64,000 bases of DNA from Dendrolimus kikuchii (taxonomy: Eukaryota > Arthropoda > Insecta > Lepidoptera > Lasiocampidae). The notes under the pieces were generated by a model. It had not been told where the DNA came from. It saw only the letters and a program-made list of their open reading frames with translations, and searched no databases. The translations under genes and the position numbers were made by a program. Positions within the stretch are counted from its first letter, which is position 1. Each line of letters opens with the position of its first letter. This document shows positions 1-10,734 of this stretch, piece after piece. The stretch covers positions 2,626,001-2,690,000 of the forward strand of contig CM034389.1 of NCBI GenBank assembly GCA_019925095.2, read 5' to 3'.

Positions 1-97
1 CGTATAAAACGTTTATCTATGCTGATGGCCAATAGCAGTTCTTCATATTTTCCAATGAGGTGTAATGTACTGAATTTGAATACATTAAGTTTTATAT

Positions 98-202
98 TAT
101 GAATGTCAAAGAAGCAAGTGAGGTATGTAAGAATAAGCCTGAATGGCGCTCTGTTGTTCGTGCCTACCCCGCAAGGGAACTGGCGTGAAGTTATGTATGT
201 AA
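98..202 (+). mobile_element. RTE-like LINE 3' end (family RTE-a)
   Basis: 5'-truncated copy of the last 30 or so codons of the RTE-a reading frame (NVKEASEV, PARELA then stop), followed by a short ATGT tail. The same end recurs at least thirteen more times in the window, always with ATGT/ACAT tails when the tail is kept. Confidence 0.75.
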
Positions 203-261
203 GTTTTATATTGAAGCTTGATAAATCCCTATCCCTATTAATATTATAAATGCGAAAGTAA

Positions 262-262
262 C

Positions 263-303
<41 letters not shown>
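262..303. repeat. (CTGT)n microsatellite
   Basis: About ten uninterrupted CTGT units inside the Helitron-like head. Confidence 0.95.
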
Positions 304-659
304 TCCGTTTTCACGGAAAAACTACTGGACCGATTTGGCTGAAACTCAGTATATATATTTTTTCGATGCCGAGAATGAACATAGGATACTTTTTATCCCG
401 AAAAATGGGATAGTTTCCGGGATAAAAATATATTTGTCTGTTTGTTTGTTAAGCTTTTACGGAAAAACTACTGGACCGATTTGGCTGAAAATCGGTATTT
501 ATGTAATTTTCATATCCAGGGTGGACAAGGGATATTTTTCATCCCGGATAATGGGATAGATTTTGGGATAGATTTATGTAAAGGTTATCCCAAAAGTAGG
601 ATAGGCTTTGGTTGGTTTTGTGATTTGCCATTTTCATCATTTTGGTTATTTTGTCCTTT

Positions 660-1480
660 TTACTCTTTTTTGCTCTTTTGCCCTTTTTTCTATTTTGCTC
701 TTTTCCTCTTTTGCTCCTTTGCTCCTTTGCTCCTTTGCTCCTTTGCCCCTTTGCTCCTTTGCCCCTTTGCCCCTTTGCCCCTTTGCCCCTTTGCCCCTTT
801 GCCCCTTTGCCCCTTTGCCCCTTTGCCCCTTTGCCCCTTTGCCCCTTTGCCCTTTTGCCCTTTTCCTCTTTTGCTCTTCTGCTCTTTTGCTCTTTTGCCC
901 CTTTGCTCTTTTGCCCCTTTGCTCTTTTGCCCCTTTGCTCTTTTGCCCCTTTGCTCTTTTGCCCCTTTGCTCTTTTGCCCCTTTGCTCTTTTGCCCCTTT
1001 GCTCTTTTGCCCCTTTGCTCTTTTGCCCCTTTGCTCTTTTGCCCTTTTGCCCTTTTGCTCTTTTGCTCTTTTGCTCTTTTGCTCTTTTGCTCTTTTGCCC
1101 TTTTGCCCTTTTGCCCTTTTGCCCTTTTGCTCTTTTGCTCTTTTGCTCTTTTGCTCTTTTGCTCTTTTGCTCTTTTGCTCTTTTGCTCTTTTGCTCTTTT
1201 GCTCTTTTGCTCTTTTGCTCTTTTGCTCTTTTGCTCTTTTGCTCTTTTGCTCTTTTGCTCTTTTGCTCTTTTGCTCTTTTGCTCTTTTGCTCTTTTGCTC
1301 TTTTGCTCTTTTGCTCTTTTGCTCTTTTGCTCTTTTGCTCTTTTGCTCTTTTGCTCTTTTGCTCTTTTGCTCTTTTGCTCTTTTGCTCTTTTGCTCTTTT
1401 GCTCTTTTGCTCTTTTGCTCTTTTGCTCTTTTGCTCTTTTGCTCTTTTGCTCTTTTTGTCCTTTTAGCTTGATTGTCCTT
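660..1480. repeat. 8-bp unit array (GCTCTTTT / GCCCCTTT)
   Basis: About 820 bp of tandem 8-mers. Three zones are visible: mostly GCCCCTTT (about 715-870), alternating GCCCCTTT-GCTCTTTT forming a 16-bp higher-order unit (about 895-1040), and a homogeneous GCTCTTTT block (about 1130-1470). Because 8 is not a multiple of 3, every frame reads an 8-residue periodic peptide (for example KEQKSKRA on the minus strand), so the long ORFs on both strands are artefacts of the repeat. Confidence 0.95.
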
Positions 1481-2449
1481 TTTGCTGATTTTGTCCTTTT
1501 TGTTATTTTTGTAGTTTTCATTGACGGGGGATAGATAAACAAAACTAGGACTGTTTGTAATAGAAGATGAAAGTTTGGATGAGACCAATCATTTCTCAAG
1601 TTCATAGATATAAAAATTCATCGTCTATAAAAATGCGATAGTAACTCGATATGTCTTTCTGTTAAGTTTTTGGAAAACACTGGGAATACTGGATCGTTTT
1701 TATTGTAATTTTGTTTAAATGTAGTTTTAATGCCGAAAATTGACATATTTTATATACTAATGCCAGGAGATCGGATAGTTTGCGATATAAAATTAAGTGA
1801 ATTTTTCGGGTGCAAATGGCACTAACATAAAAATGTTGTACACTGTAACCTGTATTAACGCCTGCTCTTTAAACAAGAAGCAGGAACTAGAGGTTAACCC
1901 GCGGCGCAGCCGCGGGGTAAACTCTAGTATTATATAAATAGGTGAAGCGTAGGAAATCTTCAGTGAAGCAACTTCTCTCTAAATATTGCGTGTATATTAG
2001 GGATGGGCCGAAATTCGTTTTACATTCGGTTTGACCGAATTTCGGCAACTTAAGCCGAACTTCGCGGCATTCGGCCGAAATTCGGTTTAAATGCCGAACA
2101 TTCGGTGCAAGGAAAAAGTAAAATACCTACTTGCACTATTTTGATTGAAGTTAATAGAAATCATATCTATCATAACCGTAATATAAAAATTAGCATCTAT
2201 ATATTCATGTTCATTTATTTTAGTTAGGAACACGTAATCTTAACGTGCAATGTGATAAAAAATAAACAAAATTAGTTCTTGATTGAGTCTTTGCCTAATT
2301 ATTATCTTACATTCATTTATTTTCAAAAATTTTACATTTTTTTTAAATATATAAAAAGTAGACATTTTTATAAAAAAATAAATAACATTATTCTTTTATA
2401 AAAATACATCAAAAATAAAATATATATTCAATAAAAAAAAAATATAAAA

Positions 2450-2603
2450 TCTTGCAGATCACCGCCAGCGGGGCCTAGGGTCCAAACTACCGGTGGTTAG
2501 GGCTCCAGAGACAGGAACCTTCTCACAATCCGTGCCGTGTCCAAGAGTGCTGCCTTCTGTATCTGGCCCTTCACCCAGCCTCCCAGTGAAAGCCTCTCTA
2601 TTA
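2450..2603 (-). mobile_element. LINE ORF C-terminus fragment
   Basis: On the minus strand the last codons read TARIVRRFLSLEP then stop. The same end (TARIVRKFLSLEP) is found at 14487-14663. This is a non-LTR reverse transcriptase C-terminus; I cannot assign the clade with certainty. Confidence 0.55.
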
Positions 2604-2605
2604 TT

Positions 2606-2842
2606 ATTATTATTTTATTGCAGGAGTTCAGCAGACAGGCAGATGGCCCACTTGATGGAAAGCGTTTACCATCGCCTATGGATATTTGCAACACCAAAGG
2701 TGCTACAAATGCGCTGCTGCTCTCTTAATGGAGACTGGAACCTGGTCACTAATGCCGGAACACAACTCAAGGTTGTTATGGCGACATGATTTAGACCAGG
2801 GGTGGTAGCCCTCCAGTCGGGCAAATGCCCTACCACCTGGCA
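2606..2842 (-). mobile_element. RptA retroposon copy (partial)
   Basis: Begins with the T-rich complement of the poly(A) tail, then the conserved block with GCAGACAGGCAG and ACTGGAACCTGGTCAC; stops at the CCACCTGG point, so the 5' third is missing. Confidence 0.75.
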
Positions 2843-3319
2843 AAATTTAAATAGACATCAGATAATTAAACAGACATCAAATTAAAACTAAAATAAAATA
2901 AACTTATTATTCCTCTAAGAAACATCAGTAAGTAGTGCAACTGCTTAATTATAACGCGTAACTTGAATTTCCAAAAAAACACGTCTAAGGGACATCAGCA
3001 AATATAATTTTAATTTTGATTGAAATCACTTTTTACGAATTAAACATTATGAATTTAGAATTATGAAATGGTGATTTTTTTTCAATCAGTTCTAAAAATC
3101 TATTTTTTTATCCACCTACTCGTACTTAAAATTTACTACAGGCAGGTTATGGTGTAAAAAAAAGCCAAAAATTCGGTGTTATTAAGTTGACGTTGTCAAC
3201 AGGTCACGATGTTGCTCTTGAGAAAGCGTGGTGAAATCAAACCGAAGCTCGGCCGAATTTTTTGTTTTAACCGAATGTTCAGCCGAAGTTCGGTTCAAAC
3301 CACATTCGGCCCATCCCTA

Positions 3320-3673
3320 GTATATATTATAATCATTTACAATTTTTAACAAAATCTTGGTTGCGCGTAAAAAGTGGTTGTGGTTTTCGTTCAGTAATAG
3401 TTTTCGAATTTTGGCGGTTGGCCATAGACTACAAGTGTTTCTCATAGACTAATGTTAATATTGCGCGTACACACCGGCGCGAGGTAATGATTTCAGCCCG
3501 GCTGGACCAGTGTGTACCTCTCCAGGCTAATCGTTCGCCGACAACAGGTAAGTTGGACTTCATAAAAGATGTATAGGAAAAGATCTTAGCGATTTCTGGC
3601 TTATTTAGTGCTGCAACGACGGTTGAGCTGCTTGAAGTTTTTGATCAGTATCAGAAACCGGAATCTCCGTGGT
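3320..3673. other. Unassigned spacer
   Basis: AT-rich DNA with one GC-richer patch (about 3460-3545, GCGCGTACACACCGGCGCG) whose wording recalls the end motifs of the inverted-repeat element at 19261-20860. No coding or tail signal recognised. Confidence 0.3.
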
Positions 3674-3939
3674 CTGTCGTAAGGGGCGACAAAACAACCC
3701 ACAGCCAGGTAGGGCATTTGTCCGACTGGATGGTTACCACCCCTGGTCTGGAGTATGCCGCCATAACAATCTTGAGTTGTGTTCCGGCATCAGTGGCCAG
3801 GTTCCAGTTTCTCCTTCGAGGTCGGCAGCATATTGGTAACATCTCTGGTATTACTAATGTCCATATGCGACGGTAACCACTTTCCATCACAGCTGGGCCG
3901 CCAGCCTGTCTGCTGTGCTTCAGGAATAAATAAAAAAAG
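3674..3939 (+). mobile_element. RptA copy, diverged
   Basis: Starts at CTGTCGTAAGGGGCGAC, keeps the TTGAGTTGTGTTCCGGCAT core and ends in GGAATAAATAAAAAAAG. Many substitutions, so older than the other copies. Confidence 0.7.
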
Positions 3940-4190
3940 AAACGAATGCCATCATTTTTTTTTCTTGTTAATTGCACATTTGTTTTCAAATCTATGAATA
4001 GGGCCTAAAATTTCACAAAAGATATTGATAGTCTTCTAAGACCATTTTCGTGCAGCTGCACCGGGTAAGGTACTACCCCTTACTGCCCCGTTGAAAGTTT
4101 CCACCAGTATTTACTCATTTGCCATGTACTAGGTAAAGAGGAAGATAACATTGAGTAATTAATCCTAATTAGCAACAACAAATATTAATC

Positions 4191-4949
4191 ACTAGCTGTG
4201 CCCGCGACGTCGTCCGCGTGGAATTTGCTTTCAAAAACCTCCGATTTTGAAACATTCTTCATTGGTGCTCCGCTCCTATTGGTCTTAGCGTGATGATATA
4301 TAGCCTATAGCCTTCCTCGATAAATGGGCTATCGAACACTGAAAGAATTTTTCAATTCAGACCAGTAGTTCCTGAAATTAGCGCGTTCAATCAAACAATA
4401 CATTAGTATATTTGGCTACAACACTAATACTTACATTTTAAATATCGCGATATCTTTTGAATGAAACTTCCGAATTGAATAATTCAAAAAGTTATGGAAA
4501 GGTGAATGAATGAATTCGTCTTGAATATGGAGTAATTTATTTTGATATTTTGATAATTAATACCAAGGTACCATTTTAATTATTTAAAAAAATAAAAGAA
4601 AACACTTATTGTGAGATAACTACAATAGTTAGACATATGGTTACGCCATATTTTTTGTAGACAATTATATGTTCTGCAAAGTGGTAATACATTGTTTTGT
4701 TCTATAATCAATAGTTTTCGCAGCGCATGCCGTGTAAGAATTTTTTCGGGTCATTTTTTTACACCTTGGGTTACGTTATTGGACTTTTAGTAAGGATTCA
4801 TAATTTTTTTGAAAATATAATATAGCCTATAGTCTTCCTCGATAAATTTACTATTCAACACTGAAAGAATTTTTCAAATCGGACCAGCGGTTCCTGAGAT
4901 TAGTGCGTTTAAACAAACAAACAAACACTTCAGCTTTATAATATTAGTA
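4191..4949 (-). mobile_element. Helitron-like element, reverse orientation
   Basis: Reverse complement of the 27133-27371 element: ACTAGCTGTGCCCGCGACG at the left is its CTAGT end, and TTATAATATTAGTAT at the right is its head. About 350-500 bp of AT-rich DNA separates two partly duplicated internal modules (the CGATAAAT / CACTGAAAGAATTTTTCAA block occurs near 4317 and again near 4840). Confidence 0.6.
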
Positions 4950-5108
4950 TACATACATACATACATAACCTCACGCCAGTTCCCTTGCGGGGTAGGCACG
5001 AACAACAGGGCGCCATTTAGGCTTATTCTTACACACCTCACTTGCTTCTGTGACATTCATAACTCTTGTCATGCACGCTCGTCTGTTCTTAAGGCTCCTG
5101 ACATCACC
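4950..5108 (-). mobile_element. RTE-a LINE 3' end
   Basis: ACAT-repeat tail (complement of ATGT) followed by the reversed C-terminal codons; ends near CTCCTGACATCACC. It directly abuts the Helitron-like head. Confidence 0.75.
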
Positions 5109-6529
5109 GTCATCATCATCATCAATATTAGTATAGATAGAAGATATTATCATAGCAATTAATACACACTATATAAGGTTATAAACGTCGAAAAGTTTCG
5201 TTCAATCAACGATATTGTTTCCAACTACTACTTGTTTCAACTTCGTTATCTAATATCTCTGTAATAATATAAGACACAAAGGTAATTTGATATAATTGTG
5301 TTGTGAACTACTCAAGATACTTTGAATAATGTACAGTGTGGGGCGCTATAGCCCTCTGATAATAAGCTAGATCTAATACCTAAATACCTAGATCCTTGCA
5401 CTAGAAAAGTAGAAGCTCCACCAACCTTGAGATCCGGCCTCTCCTGGCTCAGTTCAGGTTGCACGCAGGAACAGCACACGCCTTTAGAGCTAACACTTCG
5501 TCCTTTGTACAAAGTTTTATGGATAGGAAATGTTCTTGGCACGGCCAGTAATCACAAAAGAAGTGATTAGTTTTAGAAAAAGTATTAAGCGCACGGCGCA
5601 GTGTCGTTCTAGTCAAAACGTTGACACGAGTCTAAAAATGGCTGCCCGTACCTTGCTCTGCATTGGCCGTCGCCTAAGACAGAAAGAGGGTAGGCACAAA
5701 AATTAATGGAGCGATGTTCTACCTACTTCATACTAGGCAAGGACCGAACATACAGGTAATATAATAAATCTGTTCAAGTGTGATAAAGTTCAAAATAGTC
5801 AATTATCATACTAGTACAGCAGTAAGTTGGTTTATACAAACGAGTAGATGAATTTAAGCCCGAGACCAAATCGAGGGCTTACTAAGGCCACGAAATTGTA
5901 AAAACCAACTTCCGAAAGATAATGAAACAAACAAATATGCACAGGAAAGTAGCAACAAGTAGTAGTAGTAGTTGTATTCGCCACAAAGGCAGGCAAAGGA
6001 ATCTTTAGTCCATACAGCCAATTCTGATGTTTAAGTCTTCGTATAATAGTCGCGCAGTTGTATTGTAGGCTACAACTAACGCCATTCAACGGAGCTCTTG
6101 TGAAAACTCAAAAGGCCACATTTGACTATACAGTTCACATTTCTCACAAAACACATAATTACTACACAAAAACTATCAATATCCTACAACTATTGTTCAT
6201 TTTAGAGTAATTTTACACATTTTTAGAAAATAAAACTGCACAGCACAACATCTCCTTTCAGTTCCTGCCAAAAACTCGAAACTTTGACATTTCTAATATG
6301 AAAATGGCGCGCATTTGCAAATGGCGTCGTGAACGCGTAGTCAAATTTAGAACTACATCTTTCGTATCATTTTCTCTTTAGTATTAAAGTGAGACAAATG
6401 TATTGATCAAAAGCTCTCTCAAGGTGGTTCGATCATTCAGATTATTTATTCTCGTAATGTGAAACTGCTTGGTGGAATTCTTAATTTTTTTTTTTAAATG
6501 TTAAAAAAAATGTAAGGGATACTCAAGGC
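5109..6529. other. 1.4-kb stretch without a recognised gene
   Basis: Short ORFs only (76-85 codons), none recognisable. The GC-richer patch 5390-5520 could be an old coding or transposon fragment. Most of the rest is AT-rich and unique within the window. Confidence 0.4.
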
Positions 6530-6577
6530 TAGAGATATTAAAAATAATCGATTTTTATTTAAATCATTTTTTTTTTT

Positions 6578-6981
6578 GAAGAGAGCATGAAAGTAGAGTA
6601 AACGCGGTCGAGATGCGAGCACTGCGCAACATCTGCGGAGTGACGCTCGCGGACCGCGTTCGTAATACCGAAGTAAGAAAGAGAGTTGGTCTGAAACAGA
6701 GTGTCGGGGTGAAGGTAAGGAAAGGAATGCTCCGGTGATTTGGGCAAAAGTGGATGGATGCAGAAGTCGTGGAAGGCCACGACACAGCTTCCATGATCAA
6801 ATCGATCGTGTACTAGCAGAAGGTGATGTCAGGAGCTTTAAGAACAGACCAGCGTGCATAACAAGAGCTATGAATGTCGAAGAAGCAAGTGAGGTGTGTA
6901 AGAATAAGCCTGAATGGCGCTCTGTTGGTCGTGCCTACCCCGCAAGGGAACTGGCGTGAAGTTACGTATGTATGTATGTAT
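6578..6981 (+). mobile_element. RTE-a LINE fragment
   Basis: Covers codons from ESRVNAVEMRALR to PARELA-stop, interrupted by a deletion and frame change near 6735 (the LRWFGHVERM segment is lost), followed by the TATG tail. Pseudogenised. Confidence 0.75.
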
Positions 6982-7399
6982 TATTTTCTCATTTTCGATT
7001 TTTATAGTAATATTAATCGATTTTTAGTAAATCGATTATATAAATTACGTGTATAAATCGATTTTCAGAAACAGATCGTATCTATGCGACAGATGAAAAA
7101 ATCTTGCAGTAAGTTTCAATTTTATACAGCGCCATTTATGTGTTGGATGAAAAATCTCGAATTAAGTTTATACGTATAAGTTGGTTTAATAAAAAATAAA
7201 AACGGCGTATGTAGGCATGTATGTATGCGTGTAAAGTTGTTTCAGTGTAGTGGTGAGTGAGATAAAGTCGTTGCCGTTGTTGGTAAACAATAAAAATGTC
7301 TCCTAACCGTAAAACTTCTAAAAGCGGCTCGCGAAAGTATTTTATAATGAAGAAGGATAATAGGACTGGACATTTATGGCAATTATTTTTTATTTGATT

Positions 7400-7891
7400 C
7401 ATATTTTAGTTTTTGAGACAATAGGTTATGGAGTACTGCTCTTTGTTGCGATGGCTCAAATACCAACTCGAAGCACTTGAGTTTTTTTAGCGGATAGCCA
7501 GGAGGCTGGTTGGCAACGACCAGCTTTTCGATGACAAAATGCAAAGTCTCGAACATCGGCGCAGGGTTGCCAGCTTGTCGGTTTTCTATCGGATTCACTT
7601 TGGAGAGTGTGCAGCTGAGCTCTTCAATCTGATCCCGCCATCTCCCTTCCATCATCGGACAACCAGACGAACCGGCATGCGGCATCGATATATGGTGGAT
7701 ATTCCACCTATTAGAACGAAGCGCTTTGCATCTAGCTTCATCATACGCGCCGCAAAGGAGTGGAACTCATTGCCGGAGTCTGTCTTTCCGGATACATATA
7801 ACCTGGGTGTCTTCAAGTCACGTGTGAATAGGTACCTTCTAGGCAAGCGTGCTCCATCCTAGACCATATCTTCGCCCCACATAAGGCAAGA
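7400..7891 (+). mobile_element. Jockey-like LINE reverse-transcriptase C-terminus
   Basis: A 107-codon open stretch (7539-7862) reads [20 protein letters not shown], a [16 protein letters not shown] segment, then [20 protein letters not shown] and [20 protein letters not shown]. FYRIxxGEC, the HRTTR block and W-N-x-L-P-x-x-V-F-P are conserved signatures of lepidopteran jockey-like ORF2 C-termini. Upstream codons are broken. An RptA unit follows at once, beginning at TTTTATCCGTGCA. Confidence 0.75.
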
Positions 7892-8209
7892 TTTTATCCG
7901 TGCATGAACGGAGAAAGAATACAATTTCCTGCATTGGGGCGGCCTGTCGTAAGAGGCGACTTAACAACCCACAGCCAGGTGGTAGGGCATTTGCCCGACG
8001 GGATGGCTACCACCCCTGGTATAAAGTATGTCGCCATAACAACCTTGAGTTGTGTTCCGGTATTAGTGAACAGGTTCCAGTCTCCCTTAAGAGTGCAGCA
8101 GCGCATTTGTAGCAACTTTGGTGTTGCAAATGTCCATAGGCGATGGTAACCGCTTTCCATCGAGTGGGCCGTCTGCCTGTCTGCTGATCTCGTGCAATAA
8201 AAAAAAAGA
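7892..8209 (+). mobile_element. RptA copy (full length)
   Basis: Runs from TTTTATCCGTGCATGAACGG to GTGCAATAAAAAAAAAG. Its position directly after a LINE C-terminus may be chance insertion or may reflect shared ancestry. Confidence 0.8.
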
Positions 8210-8319
8210 AATCGATCATTTCTTTTTATTAAAATCGATTTTTGACAAATCGATTAATTTTGAATAAAGAAAAATGGATTCTATTTAATCGATTCTTTTC
8301 CATTAATCTCACATCCCTA

Positions 8320-8641
8320 TTCACGGCGCTATACAACGGAGTATGCAGAAATAGGTACATAGGTGAGAGGATCTATTTTACGGCACATTCCGGGCGTGCT
8401 TTTAATATCTCACAACGCCCAAAATGATCCGTCTGCCGTTCCACATGGCGACCACGTTCGTTATGGTCGTGGCGAAAACGTGACTAATGACGTCTTTATT
8501 TTCGATCACACAGCGCTCACAACGACCCATGTTAAGAGCTGGGTCGAAGTGGGCGTTGATCACAGGGCATTAATTCCCTCTATCGATTGCCATTGAAAAT
8601 TGATTTTCAAATCAACCAATGACATTTGTGCATTTCGACGT
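8320..8641. other. Unassigned GC-richer spacer
   Basis: A 78-codon ORF (8363-8596) exists but has no recognisable motif and no splice context. I do not call it a gene. Confidence 0.35.
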
Positions 8642-8652
8642 TAGTGATATCA

Positions 8653-9331
8653 TATATACATACATACATAACTTCACGCCAGTTCCCGTGCGAGGTAGGC
8701 ATGAACAACAGAGCGATATTCAGGCTTATTCTTACACACCTCACTTGCTTCTTTGACATTCGTAACTCTTGTCATGCACGCTCGTCTGTTCTTAAGGCTC
8801 CTGACATCACCTTCTGCTAGTACACGATCAATTTGATCATGGAAGGTGTGTCGTGGCCTTCCACGACTTCTGCATCCATTCACTTTTGCATTGTATATCT
8901 GTTTAGTCATTCTTTCAGCATGCATTCTTTCCACATGCCCGAACCACCGGTGCATTCCTTTCCTTACCTTCACCCCGACACTCTCTTTCAGACCGACTCT
9001 CTTTCTTACTTCGATATTACGAATGCGGTCCGCGAGCGTAACTCCGCAGATTTTGCGCAGTGCTCGCATCTCGACCGCGTTTACTCTACTTTCATGCTCT
9101 CTCTTCCGTACCCAACTCTCGCTTCCATACGTAAGCGTAGGTACTAGCACCGCGTCGCGTATGGCAAGCTGGGCCTTCTGGCTGAGGTTCTTAACGCCTA
9201 GAAGTTTACCTAACGCTCCATTCACATTGTTCCCCAAATTCACTCTTCTTTCTATATCAGCGGTGTACCATCCATCCCTGCTAAAAGCACATCCAAGATA
9301 TACAAACTCATTCACTTGCTCCAGCATAACA
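8653..9331 (-). mobile_element. RTE-a LINE, longest intact 3' segment (217-codon ORF 8674-9327)
   Basis: Encodes the end of a non-LTR reverse transcriptase and its C-terminal extension. In order: the VYLGCAFSRDGWYTADIERR strand-loop, GALGKLLG, TYGSESW, AVEMRALRKICGVT, a histidine-containing RWFGHVERM box, RGRPRHTFHDQIDRVL and a Cys-containing tail ending in ARELA. The catalytic F/YxDD region is not included, so it is 5'-truncated and non-autonomous. Tail is ACAT on the plus strand. An 11-bp direct repeat TAGTGATATCA flanks the copy (8642-8652 and 9332-9342), as expected from target-primed reverse transcription. The RTE-like assignment rests on the C-terminal layout and is inferred. Confidence 0.85.
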
Positions 9332-9475
9332 TAGTGATATCAATGCTCCATAATCCGTTCCACTAGAGTTTACAGACGTAGTCGTTGTGAGACTCTTGTG
9401 GAAAGTAGGCTCCATAGTATGGTGCGTAAGATTTAACTTTCGAAAAATGCAAATGTGTTGAAAAGAAATGTTGCC

Positions 9476-9720
9476 AATCCACCTCGCTTGGGCATGTAGA
9501 GCAAATGGATGAAAGTAGAATCACAAAACAAATATATGATAGCAGTCTAAGTGGTGGAGCTGGTACTGGTAGACCACGACGTGCATACCATGATCAAATA
9601 GCAGAAGTGTTAAGAAAGGGTTAAATAAAAATCATCTCAATAAACAACGTCCATGTATGAAAAGGTTATACAAGTAGATGAAGCGAAAGTTGTTTGTCAG
9701 GATCAAATGGAGATCTAAAA
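9476..9720 (+). mobile_element. RTE-like LINE fragment, divergent subfamily
   Basis: Broken frame still reading HVEQMDESRITKQIYDSS, then TGRPRRAYHDQIAEVLRKG, parallel to HVERM...TKQIYNAKV and RGRPRHTFHDQIDRVLAEG of RTE-a. Several stops; an old relative. Confidence 0.55.
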
Positions 9721-9873
9721 CAGGCGTGATAAAATGTATGTACATTGTACATACATGTTATCTCGTCAAGTTGACTTTTGTACAATATGTACGAAAGTCG
9801 AATTTGTGTAGGGCCCTGATTGCTTATATTAGCTGACACATGTTTGTGTATATAGTTAGATGCATTTCTATTA

Positions 9874-10500
9874 TTGCTGAAATAAAACAGACAGTCTCAC
9901 AGCCCCTTAATGGAAAGTAGATGTGTACCGGTTCTACAAAAACCGGTGAAAAACCGGTTACAGTCATCACCGGTTTTTTATCGGTGTTTTTATTGTTTAC
10001 CGGTATTTTCGTACACGCGCAGAACGAAACTTTATGCCCAAATATATAAATTTAATATTGAAATGCTCTGTTTTTTGAACGACTAATAGTCGAGTAAGAC
10101 AGAGTTTCTGTTCACGTATTTCTGTTATAAAGTTTTGTATGTTGGAATAAATGTTCTTTTGTATAATTTTTCTGTATTTACTAATATTACTAATATTGTG
10201 TAGAAATTAAGCCAACTTTCATGTAAAGTAAACAAAATTTGATTGTAGGTTATACTCCGGTGAAAAACCGGTTTTTGGTGAAAAATCTCCGGAGGCTAAA
10301 ATTGCAACCGGTACACATCACTAATGGAAAGTGGTTACCGTGTCCTGTGGAGATTGGCAACACCAAAGGTGCTAGCCATGTTTTGCCAGCATCGAACGGG
10401 GGACTGGAACCTGGCTACTCATGCCGGAACACAATAGAGACGTTATGGCTGCATTCTCTATATCTATACTAGAGGTGGTAGTCACCCAGACGGCTAAGGG
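9874..10500 (-). mobile_element. RptA copy, split by a hAT-type element
   Basis: 9874-9917 (AAACAGACAGTCTCACAGCC...) and 10324-10500 (ATGGAAAGTGGTTACCGTG...) are the two halves of one diverged RptA copy, separated by the element at 9918-10323. Confidence 0.65.
9918..10323. mobile_element. hAT-type MITE, 406 bp
   Basis: Terminal inverted repeats TAGATGTGTACCGGTT and AACCGGTACACATCACTA. Perfect 8-bp target duplication ATGGAAAG (9910-9917 and 10324-10331) within an RptA copy. Interior AT-rich with repeated ACCGGTTTTT motifs near both ends. No coding capacity. Confidence 0.85.
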
Positions 10501-10734
10501 CACTTTCCAAAGGGATCAAAGCGAAGGTTTGTAAGTAAAACACCCGAAAGGTCATAGTCAATTTATTCGATAAACGTTAGAAGTATGACTATGTATACGA
10601 TTGCGAACCATACCGTGATGCAATTCGGCGGTGGCGCCATCTAGTCTCATGCAAATAAAACTGATATTAAACGCATGTAGTTAGAAACTGGACAGGCCCT
10701 ATCGCATTGTCGTATAGTATTGTCTCTCTTTTTT

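Larger units (their letters stand above)
225..1927 (+). mobile_element. Helitron-like non-autonomous element with internal repeat array
   Basis: Starts with TCCCTATCCCTATTAATATT and a CTGT tetranucleotide run, and ends with a GC-rich hairpin (CCCGCGG / CCGCGGG at about 1898-1916) followed by CTAG-T, the hallmark Helitron 3' end. Lepidopteran elements of this type are known to carry GTCY-type microsatellites. The head module (ACTACTGGACCGATTTGGCT) occurs near 320 and again near 463, with a diverged copy near 1630, so the element is internally duplicated or nested. No Rep/helicase coding is seen. Confidence 0.6.
1998..3319. mobile_element. hAT-type element, 1.3 kb, with nested LINE and RptA fragments
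   Basis: Terminal inverted repeats TAGGGATGGGCCGAA and its complement at the right end. 8-bp target duplication GTGTATAT / GTATATAT (one mismatch). Subterminal regions are rich in ATTCGGCCGAA motifs. The interior is AT-rich and non-coding, with a LINE tail (2450-2603) and an RptA copy (2606-2842) inserted. A 678-bp relative lies at 34330-35007. Confidence 0.8.
6530..8319. mobile_element. Candidate hAT-like composite element
   Basis: Left end TAGAGATATTAAAAATAATC and right end complement TAGGGATGTGAGATTAATGG are loosely similar inverted termini. Flanks CTCAAGGC and TTCACGGC would be a degenerate 8-bp duplication (6 of 8). Subterminal zones share ATCGATT motifs. It contains RTE-a, LINE and RptA insertions. 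An ATG at 7294 opens a 33-codon basic peptide (MSPNRKTSKSGSRKY) that might be the remnant of a transposase N-terminus, but that is weak. Confidence 0.4.

Noticed and set aside
539..1605. Long ORFs (276-349 codons) on both strands across the 8-bp array
   Set aside because: They are periodic translations of a simple repeat, open in several frames at once, with no start context or splice support.
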